64,000 nucleotides of DNA, taken from assembly GCA_027064585.1 (NCBI GenBank), contig JAMOPI010000024.1, forward strand, positions 28,411 through 92,410, read 5' to 3'. The notes under the pieces were generated by a model. It did not search any database. It saw nothing but the letters and a program-made list of their open reading frames with translations, and was not told the origin of the DNA. Within the stretch, counting starts at the first letter, position 1; each line of letters starts with the position of its first letter. Positions 38,550-47,620 of this stretch are shown here, piece after piece. The position numbers and the translations under genes are program-made. The stretch is from Candidatus Desulfofervidaceae bacterium. GTDB lineage: Bacteria; Desulfobacterota; Desulfofervidia; Desulfofervidales; Desulfofervidaceae.

Positions 38550-40067
38550 TTAAAGCGCTGGCAAATCAACTACGGCCTCTTCACCCTTGTCCGTGTGCAA
38601 CACGTGCACACTACAGGCAATTCAGGGATCAAAGGAACGAATCACCCGCACGACATTCACCGGATTTTTGGGATCAGGAACAGGTGTACCAATTAAGGCT
38701 TGTTCAATGGGGCCAGGGGTGCCGACGTCGTCTCTAGGAGAAACATTCCAGGTTGTTGGAGCAATAACTTGATAATTGGCAATCTTTTTGTTTTCTATCC
38801 TAATCCAATGTCCTACTGAACCCCGCGGTGCTTCGGTGCAAGCAAAGCCTTCAGCCCTCTCTGGCACCTCTGCTTTCTTATACACCGGTGCGCCTGGTTT
38901 TAACTCCATAATCCATTTCTTCGCCGCTTGCACTTCAAGCCAACCTTCTTCTGCTCTTGCTATCAGCCTACCTAAGACAGAAAATGCTCTTTCACCAAAG
39001 TCTCTCATTCTCACTTCACCCTTCTTCCCTAAGAACTCACTCGCATGACGACTGAGGACTGGATTGGCTACCCACATCCTTGCCAAGGGCCCAACTTCAC
39101 AAGGTTTACCGTCATATCTAGGTGCCTTCGTAAAGGAATAAGCGCTAGGTTTGTTAAGATTAGGTACAGGAGTCTTACCTTCTTTTGGATTAAGTCCAGA
39201 AATGCTGTCATTATACCAGGAATATCTCACGTGTTCGGTAATCTGATCAGGATTAAACGGTCTATCTTCACCATCAATGTACACACCAGGCTTAAGTAGG
39301 TATTCAGAGTAGTTGTCATCCAGTGGGTATACACCATAGGATAAGAAGTTTTTACAACCCACACCAAATTTAAATGCTTCTGGATAGTATTTAGCGACAG
39401 CATAAACTGTAGGCAGATAAATTTCATCATAGAATTTTTCTATCTCTTTCAGCCGCCAGAGATAGCCCACAATGGCATCAGTCGTTGGCACTACAGTTGC
39501 CCCACCAACAACAAGACCATGTGCATGTGGACCCCTTACGCCAAAAATGGCCATCATTTCATGGCCAATTCTTCTCATGTCCAAGGCCTTTAAGTAACCC
39601 TTAACACCAAAGTCATTTAATTCCTTCGGTAGTTTATAAATACCCTTACCGTCATAGCGCGGAACAAAGGGTGGCACATCTGGACCTTTGACATAGTCCA
39701 AGGCCACGAGGTGATAAAAGTGCAAAATGTGATCCCAAATATGGTCACCAACCAGAATAAGATTTCTTACAATCCGGCCGTTTGTCGTCGGTTTAACGCC
39801 AAAGGCATTATCAAGGCACAAAACAGAAGCTGTCCCATGGGATGTAGGACAAACACCACAAATTCTCTGGGTAATTTGAGAGGCATCTCTTGGATCACGC
39901 CCTTTAAGAATTATCTCAAAGCCTCTAAAAAGGCCTGTGGCACAGCGAGCATCTACCACTTTACCCCCGCTTACCTCTACTTCCACCTTCAGGTGGCCTT
40001 CAATCCGGTTTACCGGATCAATAACAATCTTTACCGGTTTTTTCAATGCTTGCCGACGGCCAGCCAT
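38550..40067 (-). CDS. hysA: [NiFeSe] hydrogenase large subunit with selenocysteine
   Basis: The large subunit carries the Ni-Fe site: N-terminal motif RICGVCPTSHG and C-terminal motif DP-(UGA)-IACSVH. The in-frame TGA at 38622-38624 sits exactly where the first cysteine of DPCxxCxxH lies in [NiFe] enzymes, so it should be read as selenocysteine (Sec482). Reading through gives 505 residues and a natural TAA at 38550-38552. The 17 residues after His488 are the tail removed by the maturation protease. A standard gene caller would stop at DP and lose the active site. The small subunit gene is 22 bp upstream. Confidence 0.93.
38593..38624 (-). promoter_or_regulatory. Candidate bacterial SECIS element
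   Basis: Ten nucleotides separate the UGA (38622-38624) from a perfect 7-bp hairpin. GTGTGCA and TGCACAC enclose the loop CGTGT (38593-38611, minus strand). In the E. coli system the upper stem-loop bound by SelB must start about 11 nt after the UGA and carries a G and U in the loop. Both are met here. Confidence 0.75.
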
Positions 40068-40089
40068 GTTTAAACCTCCTTGGTTTTAT

Positions 40090-41001
40090 TTACTCATTAC
40101 TGTAAAATGGGGCTTCTGTATCCCAGAAGTTAGGTTCTACACAAGCAATACAGGTCGCCCCTCTGACACACCAGTTTACACCGCCATTCCAACCCCTCTT
40201 CCAGGCATCACAACTGGCATCAGGTCCCTTACACCCTAGTTGATAACGACAGCCCTCCTTGTCATTGAAGTCCTTACAATAGACATCATCATCAAAGAAG
40301 CCTCTATAAGGACAATGTTCATGCACAACCTTTCCATAAAACAGCGTCGGACGTCCATAGCCATCCAACTCAGGCATACCATAGAGTAACACATGGGCAA
40401 TAGTGCCTATCATCCAGTCTGGATGCGCTGGGCAACCAGGAATGTTGATGACCGGTGTCTTAATACCATGCTTCTTTAAGAAATCCTGTGCTCCCATGGC
40501 TTGGGTTGGATTAGGCTTGGCTGCCTGTACGCCTCCATAGGCCGCACAGGTGCCCATCGCCAATACCGCTGCCGCCTTTGGCGCTGTCTCTAAAATCGCA
40601 TCTGCAATGGTAACTTCCTTACCGTCTTTCTCTCCGATCACGCAGAACCTACCGTTTGCCCCTACAGGGATGGCCCCTTCTAAGGCAAGAACAAACTTTT
40701 CTCCCTTCACTGTCTCATCAATCACACCCAGGGCCATTTCACCTGACGCTGCCATAATAGTTGGATGAAATCTAAGATCAATAATCTTTAGCAACACCTC
40801 TGCAACTTTAGGATGTGTCGTATTGAGAAGAGATACTGAACAACCTGTACACCCAGCGCCTTGCAACCACAGTACCGGTGGCCGTGTGGCAGCCTTCTTT
40901 TCTAACGCCTCTGCCAGTTCAGGAATAAACATCTGCGAGAGACTAAGTCCGGCCGCCGTCCCTCCACAAAGTTTGAGAAAATCACGTCTTGATAAACTCA
41001 T
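40090..41001 (-). CDS. hysB: [NiFeSe] hydrogenase small subunit, Tat-exported
   Basis: A 303-residue electron-transfer subunit with a Tat signal (SRRDFLKLC). The proximal cluster uses Cys51 and Cys54 (GCTGC), GTCAAYGG and PGCPAHPDW. The distal one uses HEHCPYRG. The medial cluster has four cysteines (ASC, NWC, ATCIAC) where ordinary [NiFe] enzymes have a proline in place of the second, so it should be [4Fe-4S], as in [NiFeSe] hydrogenases. The periplasmic dimer likely oxidises H2 and passes electrons to c-type cytochromes. No cytochrome or maturation gene is adjacent. Confidence 0.95.
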   Translation of the reverse strand: MSLSRRDFLKLCGGTAAGLSLSQMFIPELAEALEKKAATRPPVLWLQGAGCTGCSVSLLNTTHPKVAEVLLKIIDLRFHPTIMAASGEMALGVIDETVKGEKFVLALEGAIPVGANGRFCVIGEKDGKEVTIADAILETAPKAAAVLAMGTCAAYGGVQAAKPNPTQAMGAQDFLKKHGIKTPVINIPGCPAHPDWMIGTIAHVLLYGMPELDGYGRPTLFYGKVVHEHCPYRGFFDDDVYCKDFNDKEGCRYQLGCKGPDASCDAWKRGWNGGVNWCVRGATCIACVEPNFWDTEAPFYSNE

Positions 41002-41046
41002 AACCCCCTCCCTTCTTGGGATTTTTGCCCTCTCCTAAAAGAGGGT

Positions 41047-41075
41047 ATTAAATTTTAATCTTTTCCTAGTCTCAA
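41047..41075 (-). promoter_or_regulatory. Putative promoter of the hydrogenase operon
   Basis: On the minus strand TTGAGA (41070-41075), 17 bp, TTTAAT (41047-41052), about 46 bp before hysB. Confidence 0.45.
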
Positions 41076-41122
41076 CAACTTCGCATAACACATCTTTATA
41101 GAAAAGTCAAATATATCTTCAA

Positions 41123-41398
41123 CCCAAAATCCGCTATTGATTTACAGTATTCCGCAAACATTGATGAATTTCCCTTCCAACCTCAAATAAAAAAGTCAGC
41201 GCCGAAGTCAAGGCTGGCTGTTAAGCCAGCCGCAGGACTTGGCCTTGACCGCTAAGCGAGCAAAGGCGCTATAATTATGATTGGGTTTGAGGAAAAGATA
41301 AATGTTTCCTCACCTTTTGGGTGAAAGATGTTTTTTAAAAATTGTTTTTATTATGGCATACTTCTGGGGTTTCTTAGAGGGCAATTACGGATTTTGGG
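41123..41398 (+). mobile_element. TIR element, copy F (276 bp, module 2 only)
   Basis: The ends are CCCAAAATCCGCTATTG (41123-41139) and CAATTACGGATTTTGGG (41382-41398). Only the second hairpin module is present (GTCAAGGC and GCCTTGAC arms around GGCTGGCTGTTAAGCCAGCC). TTGACC (41245-41250), 19 bp and a perfect TATAAT (41270-41275) point to the ABC operon that starts 105 bp beyond the element. The CACCTTTTGGGTG hairpin is kept. Confidence 0.87.
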
Positions 41399-41503
41399 TA
41401 ATAATTCTTTAAAAGCTGTTTTTTTAGAAGGTCTTTAAGTAACTCCCCCTTTACTTTTTGTTGAAAGTATTTATATTTTTTATACTCACCGCAGGGGGAA
41501 GGT

Positions 41504-42430
41504 ATGATTGAGGTCAAAGGGGTATGTAAAGCCTTTGGTGAAAGGCAGGTATTAAAAAACATTTCCTTTTTTGTGGAAAAGGGGCAAATCTTGGGTTTTC
41601 TCGGTCCAAATGGGGCCGGTAAGACAACAACCATGCGCATCCTGATCGGATTTTTCCCACCTGATGCCGGTCAGGTAAAGATTGCAGGCTATGATATCAC
41701 TAAGGAATTTATACCTGTCAAAAAGAAAATAGGTTATCTTCCTGAACATAACCCCCTTTATCCAGAAATGACCGTAGAGGGTTATCTGCGTTTTGCTGCC
41801 CGTATTAAGGGTGTAAGCGCAAAGGAAGAGACAAAAAGGGTAAATACCGTCATTGCTGAATGCGGTCTTGAAGGAGTGAGAAAACGGCTCATCAAACCCC
41901 TTTCTAAGGGATATAAACAAAGGGTAGGCTTGGCCCAAGCCCTTGTTAATGATCCTGAAATCTTGATCTTAGATGAACCTACCATTGGTCTTGATCCCAA
42001 GCAAATCTATGAGATTAGGCAACTGATTAAGAGCCTGGCCTCGCAAAAGACGGTTATTTTAAGTACCCATATTCTGCCTGAGGTAAGCATGGTATGCACT
42101 AAGGTAGTGATTATTAACCAAGGACAGGTGGTAGCTGAGGATACGCCGGAAAACCTCACGGCCCAAAGGGGGCAGGTAGAAATCCTCTTAAAGGCACCCA
42201 CTGCGAAGGTAAAGACCGCCTTAAGCAGGCTGCCATGGATCAAAGAGGTTAACACAAAACAGGAAGATGGGTTTTGCCGCGCCTTTGTTAAGTTTGATCC
42301 ATCTAGAGAGATAAGACCTTTATTGGCCCAAGAAGTTGTTAAGCAGGGTTGGGAACTCTATGAACTCACATCTAAACGGGCAAGCTTGGAGGAGGTCTTT
42401 GTCCAACTTATTACCAAGGAGGCAAGTTAG
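41504..42430 (+). CDS. ABC transporter ATP-binding protein (GldA-like)
   Basis: A 308-residue ATPase. Walker A is GPNGAGKTTT near residue 35, the signature PLSKGYKQRVGLAQAL near residue 135, and Walker B ILILDEPTIGLDP. The C-terminal 80 residues are the DrrA-type extension. With the two following genes it forms the Gld-type gliding/secretion ABC set, widespread in bacteria that do not glide; the cargo is unknown. Confidence 0.93.
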   Translation: MIEVKGVCKAFGERQVLKNISFFVEKGQILGFLGPNGAGKTTTMRILIGFFPPDAGQVKIAGYDITKEFIPVKKKIGYLPEHNPLYPEMTVEGYLRFAARIKGVSAKEETKRVNTVIAECGLEGVRKRLIKPLSKGYKQRVGLAQALVNDPEILILDEPTIGLDPKQIYEIRQLIKSLASQKTVILSTHILPEVSMVCTKVVIINQGQVVAEDTPENLTAQRGQVEILLKAPTAKVKTALSRLPWIKEVNTKQEDGFCRAFVKFDPSREIRPLLAQEVVKQGWELYELTSKRASLEEVFVQLITKEAS

Positions 42431-43195
42431 ATGCGTAATATCTGGATATTGCTTAAAAAGGAATGGTATAGCTATTTTGCCTCACCTATCATTTACACCG
42501 TGCTCTCTATCTTTTTGTTCTTAAGTGGCTACTTTTTTTACAGCAACGTGGCCTATTTTAGTTTGATGAGCCTACAGGCCAGTCAGTGGCCAGGTGCTGA
42601 GTTTAATCTAGCCACCTGGGTAATAGAACCCCTTATGAGTGATATGAGTATCATTTTACTCATCCTCCTACCCTTATTAACCATGCGTCTCTTTGCCGAA
42701 GAGAAAAGACAGGGAAATCTGGAGCTTCTGTGTAGCTATCCAGTAAGAAATATAGAACTTGTTTTGGGTAAGTTTTTAGGGTGCGTAAGTATCTATGCCT
42801 TAATGTTATTTTTTACGCTGCTTTATCCCTTCCTTTTATGGTGGGTAGGCCGCACAGATCTTGGGCCGTTTTTTAGCGGTTATCTTGGACTATTACTTTT
42901 AGGCAGCGCCTTTATTGCCTTTGGCATTTTTATCTCTAGCCTTACCGAAAATCAGATTGTGGCTGCCGCCTTGACCTTCGGCCTGCTTCTTTTCTTCTGG
43001 ATCATCAACTGGACTGCCTATATTACTGAACCACCACTTTCTAAAGTATTTGAAAATATCTCCCTTATCAGTCACTTCCGCCATTTTACCCAAGGCGTCA
43101 TTGACACGGCGGACATCATATTCTATTTGACCCTTATTATCTTTGGTCTTTTTCTTGCTCTACGTTCTTTAGAAACACAACGTTTACGGGGTTAG
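42431..43195 (+). CDS. ABC-2 type permease (GldF-like)
   Basis: A 254-residue protein with six membrane spans. An N-terminal WILLKKEWYSYFASPIIYTV segment is typical of ABC-2 permeases, and RLFAEEKRQGNLELL is the coupling region. The start follows the ATPase stop directly (0 bp). Partner of the preceding ATPase. Confidence 0.92.
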   Translation: MRNIWILLKKEWYSYFASPIIYTVLSIFLFLSGYFFYSNVAYFSLMSLQASQWPGAEFNLATWVIEPLMSDMSIILLILLPLLTMRLFAEEKRQGNLELLCSYPVRNIELVLGKFLGCVSIYALMLFFTLLYPFLLWWVGRTDLGPFFSGYLGLLLLGSAFIAFGIFISSLTENQIVAAALTFGLLLFFWIINWTAYITEPPLSKVFENISLISHFRHFTQGVIDTADIIFYLTLIIFGLFLALRSLETQRLRG

Positions 43196-43197
43196 TC

Positions 43198-44538
43198 ATG
43201 AAAAAAATAAGTTTTTCCGTGCAGTTACTGTTATATACGGTTGTTTTTCTTGCCATTCTGGTCTTTGTCAATTTGTTTGCCCAGCAGTATCATAAACGGT
43301 TTGATCTTACGGCCTCCAAACGTTATACCCTTTCACCGCAAAGCATTAAGGTGCTTAAAAACTTAAAACAAGAGGTAAAAGTCATCGGTTTCTTTGCCTC
43401 TGGGACAGAGAGAAACCGTGCTAAGGACTTTTTAGAACAATATGCCTATTACAGCAAAAAGTTTAAATATACCTTCATTGACCCGGACAGACATCCACTT
43501 GAGGCGAAAAAATACAATGTTACCCGTTATAATACCCTTGTAGTTATGTGCGGAAAGAAATGGGAACAGGTTTATGAACTTTCTGAAGAAAAACTTACCA
43601 ATGCCATTATCCGGGTAACCCGAAAGGAGACAAAGACCATTTATTTCTTAAGTGGTCACGGTGAACACGACATTAATGATACAGGCAAAAATGGATACAG
43701 TGAGTTTAAAACTGCCCTTACTGACAAGGGCTTTAAGGTTAAATCCCTCCTTTTGGTAAAAGGGCCTAATGTACCCAAGGATGCAGCTTTAATCGTTATT
43801 GCTGGTCCGCAAAAGGGCCTTTTTAAAAGAGAAGTTAAGTGTTTAAAAAATTATTTAAAAAAAGGTGGGCATCTGCTTTTTTTGCTCGATCCTGAGACTG
43901 GAGAGGCATTAAAAGGCTTGCTGCATGCAGAAGGTATTATCCTTCAGGATGACATTATCGTGGATAAGATGAGCCGCCTTTTTGGAGGAGATTACCTTAT
44001 TCCGGTAATTGTGCGTTATGCCCCAGACCATCCCATCACCAAGGACTTTAAACTAGCCTGTTTCTTTCCCTTAGCCCGTTCGGTAAAGGTAGCTGCAAAA
44101 TTACCTAAAGACATAAAGGCAAAAATTATTGCCTGGACAAGTGAAAATGCTTGGGGAGAAACAGACATAACGCATTTAAAAATGGCCAACCAAGCTGTTT
44201 TTGACAAAAAAGATGATGTTCCCGGGCCTGTGCCGGTAGCTGCGGCCGCTTGGTCAGAGCAAAAAACAGGGTTTAAGATAGTCGTCGTGGGAGATAGTGA
44301 TTTTATCAATAATACCTATCTTAATCTCTCTGGCAATAAGGATTTGGCCTTAAACATCATTAGCTGGCTTACGGCCGAAAAAGACCTTATCAGCATTCCT
44401 TCTAAAAAGACGGCCACCAAGCCCCTTGTCCTTTCGCATACGCAGGCCATGGTTATGTTCTGGGTACCAGTTGTTGTTATACCTCTAACCATTTTAATCC
44501 TTGGTCTTATCCTTTACATAAGGAGGCGTAGACTATGA
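43198..44538 (+). CDS. GldG-like ABC auxiliary protein
   Basis: A 446-residue protein with one membrane span at each end (about 10-28 and 420-440) and a large periplasmic part of the GldG/ABC-auxiliary type. Marks are FDLTASKRYTLSPQS, FLSGHGEHDIND and a final KIVVVGDSDFINN. Its role in the transporter is not known; a substrate-binding fold is proposed for the family. Confidence 0.88.
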   Translation: MKKISFSVQLLLYTVVFLAILVFVNLFAQQYHKRFDLTASKRYTLSPQSIKVLKNLKQEVKVIGFFASGTERNRAKDFLEQYAYYSKKFKYTFIDPDRHPLEAKKYNVTRYNTLVVMCGKKWEQVYELSEEKLTNAIIRVTRKETKTIYFLSGHGEHDINDTGKNGYSEFKTALTDKGFKVKSLLLVKGPNVPKDAALIVIAGPQKGLFKREVKCLKNYLKKGGHLLFLLDPETGEALKGLLHAEGIILQDDIIVDKMSRLFGGDYLIPVIVRYAPDHPITKDFKLACFFPLARSVKVAAKLPKDIKAKIIAWTSENAWGETDITHLKMANQAVFDKKDDVPGPVPVAAAAWSEQKTGFKIVVVGDSDFINNTYLNLSGNKDLALNIISWLTAEKDLISIPSKKTATKPLVLSHTQAMVMFWVPVVVIPLTILILGLILYIRRRRL

Positions 44539-45818
44539 CCTGGCGCAAGCTGGCCCTATATCTGTTTTTCCTCTTTATCATAATCCTGTTTTACTATCAC
44601 CAAAGGGCTAGATTGACTAAGATTATGGCCCAAAAGGAAGCAGCAAAAAAAGTCTTTAGTGTTAAAAAAGAAGATATCCGTTTGATAAACCTCAAAAACG
44701 AATATGGTCAATTTTTTCTGATACTAAAAGGAGGCAAATGGTATCTAAAAAGACCGGTTTCTGATTGGGCCGACCAAACGGCTGTAAATAGTCTCCTAGA
44801 AGCCATTGTTAACGCCAAGGCAGACAAAAAGATTACCCCCCTTCCGCAAGACCTTACTCCCTTTGGCGTGAGAAAACCAAGGATAGAAGTAACCTTTAAG
44901 ACAGAAAAAGCGTCTTATTCTTTAAAACTTGGAAACAACACTCCCAACGAAATGCATGTCTATGCCTTAACGAATGATCAAAAGGCCATTTATCTGTTAA
45001 ATACAAGCATTATCTGGTCACTAAATAAAAACCTTAAGGATTTAAGGGACAAGCGCCTCCTGGCCTTTGATCCGGCACGGGTGGTAAAGGTGGTGATTAA
45101 ACAGGGGAAGAAAACAATAGAACTAGTTAAAGAAAAAAATAAGTGGCAGGTAAAAAAACCTTTTGTTGCCAAGGGAGACAGGGACGAAATAGAAGATTTG
45201 CTTTTTACCTTACAGACAGAAAGGATAACGGTCTTTAAAGAAGGAAAAATCAAGCCTCACCTAAAGGTAAACATCTGGCAAACAAATGATAAGTCTCCCC
45301 GTTGGCTTAAACTAGAATTAAAGAAAGACAAACTTTGGGGCAAAAGCAGCTATCACCCTGGAAGTTTTGTCTTGCCAAAGGATCTGTGGCAGCGTCTTAC
45401 CCGCCCGGCTGCCTATTATAAAGACAGACACTTCATTCACTTTAACAAGAATGCGGTGGCCAAGATAGAAATTCGGTATAAAAATAAGCAGCTTGTGGCC
45501 AAGCGCCAAGGCAAAACATGGATAATAAACCCCAAAGGAACAGCAGAGGTATATGAACTAGGCTTTTTGCTAGACGATCTAAACGATTTAAAATATCTAC
45601 CGGAGAAAAAGACATCCCCACCCTTCACATCAGCGCTGGCAGAGGTTAAACTATGGGATAAACATAATCAGTTAATATTAAATCTACTTTATTTTAAAGA
45701 AAAAGGAGAAACTTGGGTTAAAAAGGGCAAAAAATGTTATCCGGTTAAAGAAACGGTTTGGGACAGTTTCCCAGAAAAATTAAAAGAGGAGGAAGGCCAT
45801 GGCCAGAGTCACCGTTGA
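44535..45818 (+). CDS. DUF4340 protein of the Gld-type operon
   Basis: A 427-residue protein with an N-terminal span (about 5-22). The rest is beta-rich and contains repeated blocks of the DUF4340 kind, for example [20 protein letters not shown] and KKGKKCYPV. The domain nearly always follows GldG-like genes. It overlaps the upstream gene by 4 bp and rpoZ by 20 bp, so all are likely co-transcribed. Confidence 0.85.
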   Translation: MTWRKLALYLFFLFIIILFYYHQRARLTKIMAQKEAAKKVFSVKKEDIRLINLKNEYGQFFLILKGGKWYLKRPVSDWADQTAVNSLLEAIVNAKADKKITPLPQDLTPFGVRKPRIEVTFKTEKASYSLKLGNNTPNEMHVYALTNDQKAIYLLNTSIIWSLNKNLKDLRDKRLLAFDPARVVKVVIKQGKKTIELVKEKNKWQVKKPFVAKGDRDEIEDLLFTLQTERITVFKEGKIKPHLKVNIWQTNDKSPRWLKLELKKDKLWGKSSYHPGSFVLPKDLWQRLTRPAAYYKDRHFIHFNKNAVAKIEIRYKNKQLVAKRQGKTWIINPKGTAEVYELGFLLDDLNDLKYLPEKKTSPPFTSALAEVKLWDKHNQLILNLLYFKEKGETWVKKGKKCYPVKETVWDSFPEKLKEEEGHGQSHR

Positions 45819-46008
45819 GGATTGCCTTAAACAGGTAGACAATCGTTTCGCCCTTGTCCATATGGCCGTTAAGAGAGTATTGCAATTGCGTGAAGGGGCG
45901 AAACCGCTTGTAGATTGCAAAAATAAAGAGATTGTTACGGCCCTAAGGGAAATTGCTGCTGGGAAGATAAAACCTAAGTATCCAGAACCTGAGGGGCAAA
46001 ATGAGTAA
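45799..46008 (+). CDS. rpoZ: RNA polymerase omega subunit
   Basis: A 69-residue omega subunit. It reads [20 protein letters not shown] and has the [11 protein letters not shown] motif that contacts beta-prime. AGGAGG is 6 bp before the ATG, inside the end of the DUF4340 gene. Confidence 0.94.
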   Translation: MARVTVEDCLKQVDNRFALVHMAVKRVLQLREGAKPLVDCKNKEIVTALREIAAGKIKPKYPEPEGQNE

Positions 46009-46483
46009 AAAATTACAGCTGCTGTCTTGTTTAAAAAAAAGGCACCTTCTTAACGCCCAGCTATTTGATCAGGACGAGTGTGTCCGGTATGGGAAATTAT
46101 ACGAGGCGTCAGGTTACATAAGCGATGCCATTGACTTTTATGCCAAGGCCAAGGCTTGGGATGAACTGAAGGCCCTTTTGCCTAGAGTGATAGAAGAAGG
46201 AGATGTCTTCCTCTTTGAAAAGATTTACCATTCTTTAAAAGAGACGCCTTCAGAAGAGGAGTGGAAAAAAATTGGTGATGTGGCTCTTAAGCTAGATAAA
46301 TGGGTCTTTGCTTATAAGGCCTATCTTAAGGCTGGAGTTACGGAAAAGGTAGAAGAAGTGGAAAAACTGCTTAAAGAAAAAGGCCTTTTTGTCTTACCTC
46401 AGACCTCACTACCTGGTACAGGTCAGGAGCCAGTAAAGAAAATACTGGTAAAAAAGAAGAGAAAGAAGAGAAGGAAAAAATGA
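46001..46483 (+). CDS. Small helical-repeat protein of unknown function
   Basis: A 160-residue protein of helical pairs resembling TPR units ([20 protein letters not shown] and [14 protein letters not shown]), ending in a highly basic tail ([15 protein letters not shown]). The tail suggests binding to nucleic acid or ribosome. I do not recognise a family. It is locked between rpoZ (8 bp overlap) and dnaJ (4 bp overlap), which hints at a link with transcription or protein folding. Confidence 0.75.
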   Translation: MSKKLQLLSCLKKRHLLNAQLFDQDECVRYGKLYEASGYISDAIDFYAKAKAWDELKALLPRVIEEGDVFLFEKIYHSLKETPSEEEWKKIGDVALKLDKWVFAYKAYLKAGVTEKVEEVEKLLKEKGLFVLPQTSLPGTGQEPVKKILVKKKRKKRRKK

Positions 46484-47619
46484 AGAAGGACTATTACGAA
46501 ATCTTAGGTGTGCCACGGGACGCAACACAAGAAGAGATAAAGCGTGCCTATCGGCGTCTGGCCTTAAAATATCATCCTGACCGCAACCCTGGGGACAAAG
46601 AGGCCGAAGAGAAGTTTAAAGAAATTGCTGAGGCCTATGATGTTTTGCGGGATCCAGAAAAAAGGGCCATATATGACCGCTATGGCCATGCCGGTCTTAA
46701 GGGTGAAGGCGTTTCTCCTACCCACTTTCGTGATTTTGACGATATTTTTTCTACCTTTAGTGAGATCTTTGATGAGTTCTTTGGTTTTCGTCCGGGCAGA
46801 CGAAGACCTGTGCCTGAGGCCGGGGCAGATTTAAGATATGATCTAGAAATCTCCTTTGAAGAGGCCATAAAAGGGGTAGAAAAGGAAATTACGATTCCCA
46901 AACGCACTACCTGTCCCTTTTGTGATGGCTCTGGTATTCAACCTGGCTATCAACCTCAACCTTGCCCCCTTTGCCGTGGAAGAGGACAGGTTTACCAAAC
47001 GCACGGATTTTTAAAGATTGGCACTACTTGCCCCAAGTGCGGGGGTGAAGGTTATATCGTCACTAATCCCTGTAAACACTGCAAGGGCAGAGGCTGGGTA
47101 AAAGAACACAAACGAATTAAGATCAACATCCCACCTGGTGTAGATACAGGTGTGCGTCTGCGGGTACAGGGCGAGGGAGAACCTGGCAAACATGGTGGCC
47201 CACCTGGTGATCTTTATATCGTCCTTCATGTAAAGCCCCATCCTTTCTTTTATCGGGATGGCAATAACATCATCTGTGAAATTCCCATCTCCTTTGTCCA
47301 GGCTACTTTGGGCGATGAGATAACGGTGCCTACCCTAAACGGTTTGGAAAGGCTAAAAATTCCCCCTGGCACTCAACCAGGGGCTACCTTTCGTTTAAAA
47401 AATAAAGGTGTGCCTTATTTAGACCGCAAGGGAAGAGGAGACCAAATCGTGCGCATTTTAGTAAAAGTACCTAGAGAACTTACTCCCCGTCAGGTTGAGT
47501 TATTAGAAGAATTTGAGCGCATTGAGCAGGAAAAGACAGATACCCCTTACCGAAGCTTTTGGGAAAAAGTAAAGGACTACTTTAAAAAATGGCAGCATAC
47601 CAGTAAAGGTGAGAAGTAA
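46480..47619 (+). CDS. dnaJ: Chaperone DnaJ (Hsp40), type I
   Basis: A 379-residue type I J-protein. The J domain has HPD ([10 protein letters not shown], residues 31-40), followed by a Phe-rich linker ([18 protein letters not shown]). Four zinc motifs ([32 protein letters not shown]) precede the C-terminal substrate domains. It stimulates DnaK ATPase. It is not near dnaK in this window. Confidence 0.96.
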   Translation: MKKDYYEILGVPRDATQEEIKRAYRRLALKYHPDRNPGDKEAEEKFKEIAEAYDVLRDPEKRAIYDRYGHAGLKGEGVSPTHFRDFDDIFSTFSEIFDEFFGFRPGRRRPVPEAGADLRYDLEISFEEAIKGVEKEITIPKRTTCPFCDGSGIQPGYQPQPCPLCRGRGQVYQTHGFLKIGTTCPKCGGEGYIVTNPCKHCKGRGWVKEHKRIKINIPPGVDTGVRLRVQGEGEPGKHGGPPGDLYIVLHVKPHPFFYRDGNNIICEIPISFVQATLGDEITVPTLNGLERLKIPPGTQPGATFRLKNKGVPYLDRKGRGDQIVRILVKVPRELTPRQVELLEEFERIEQEKTDTPYRSFWEKVKDYFKKWQHTSKGEK

Positions 47620-47620
47620 T

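Noticed and set aside
38622..38624. Nonsense mutation in the hydrogenase large subunit
   Set aside because: The TGA falls at the exact active-site cysteine position, the downstream frame is intact to its natural stop, and a SECIS-like hairpin follows.
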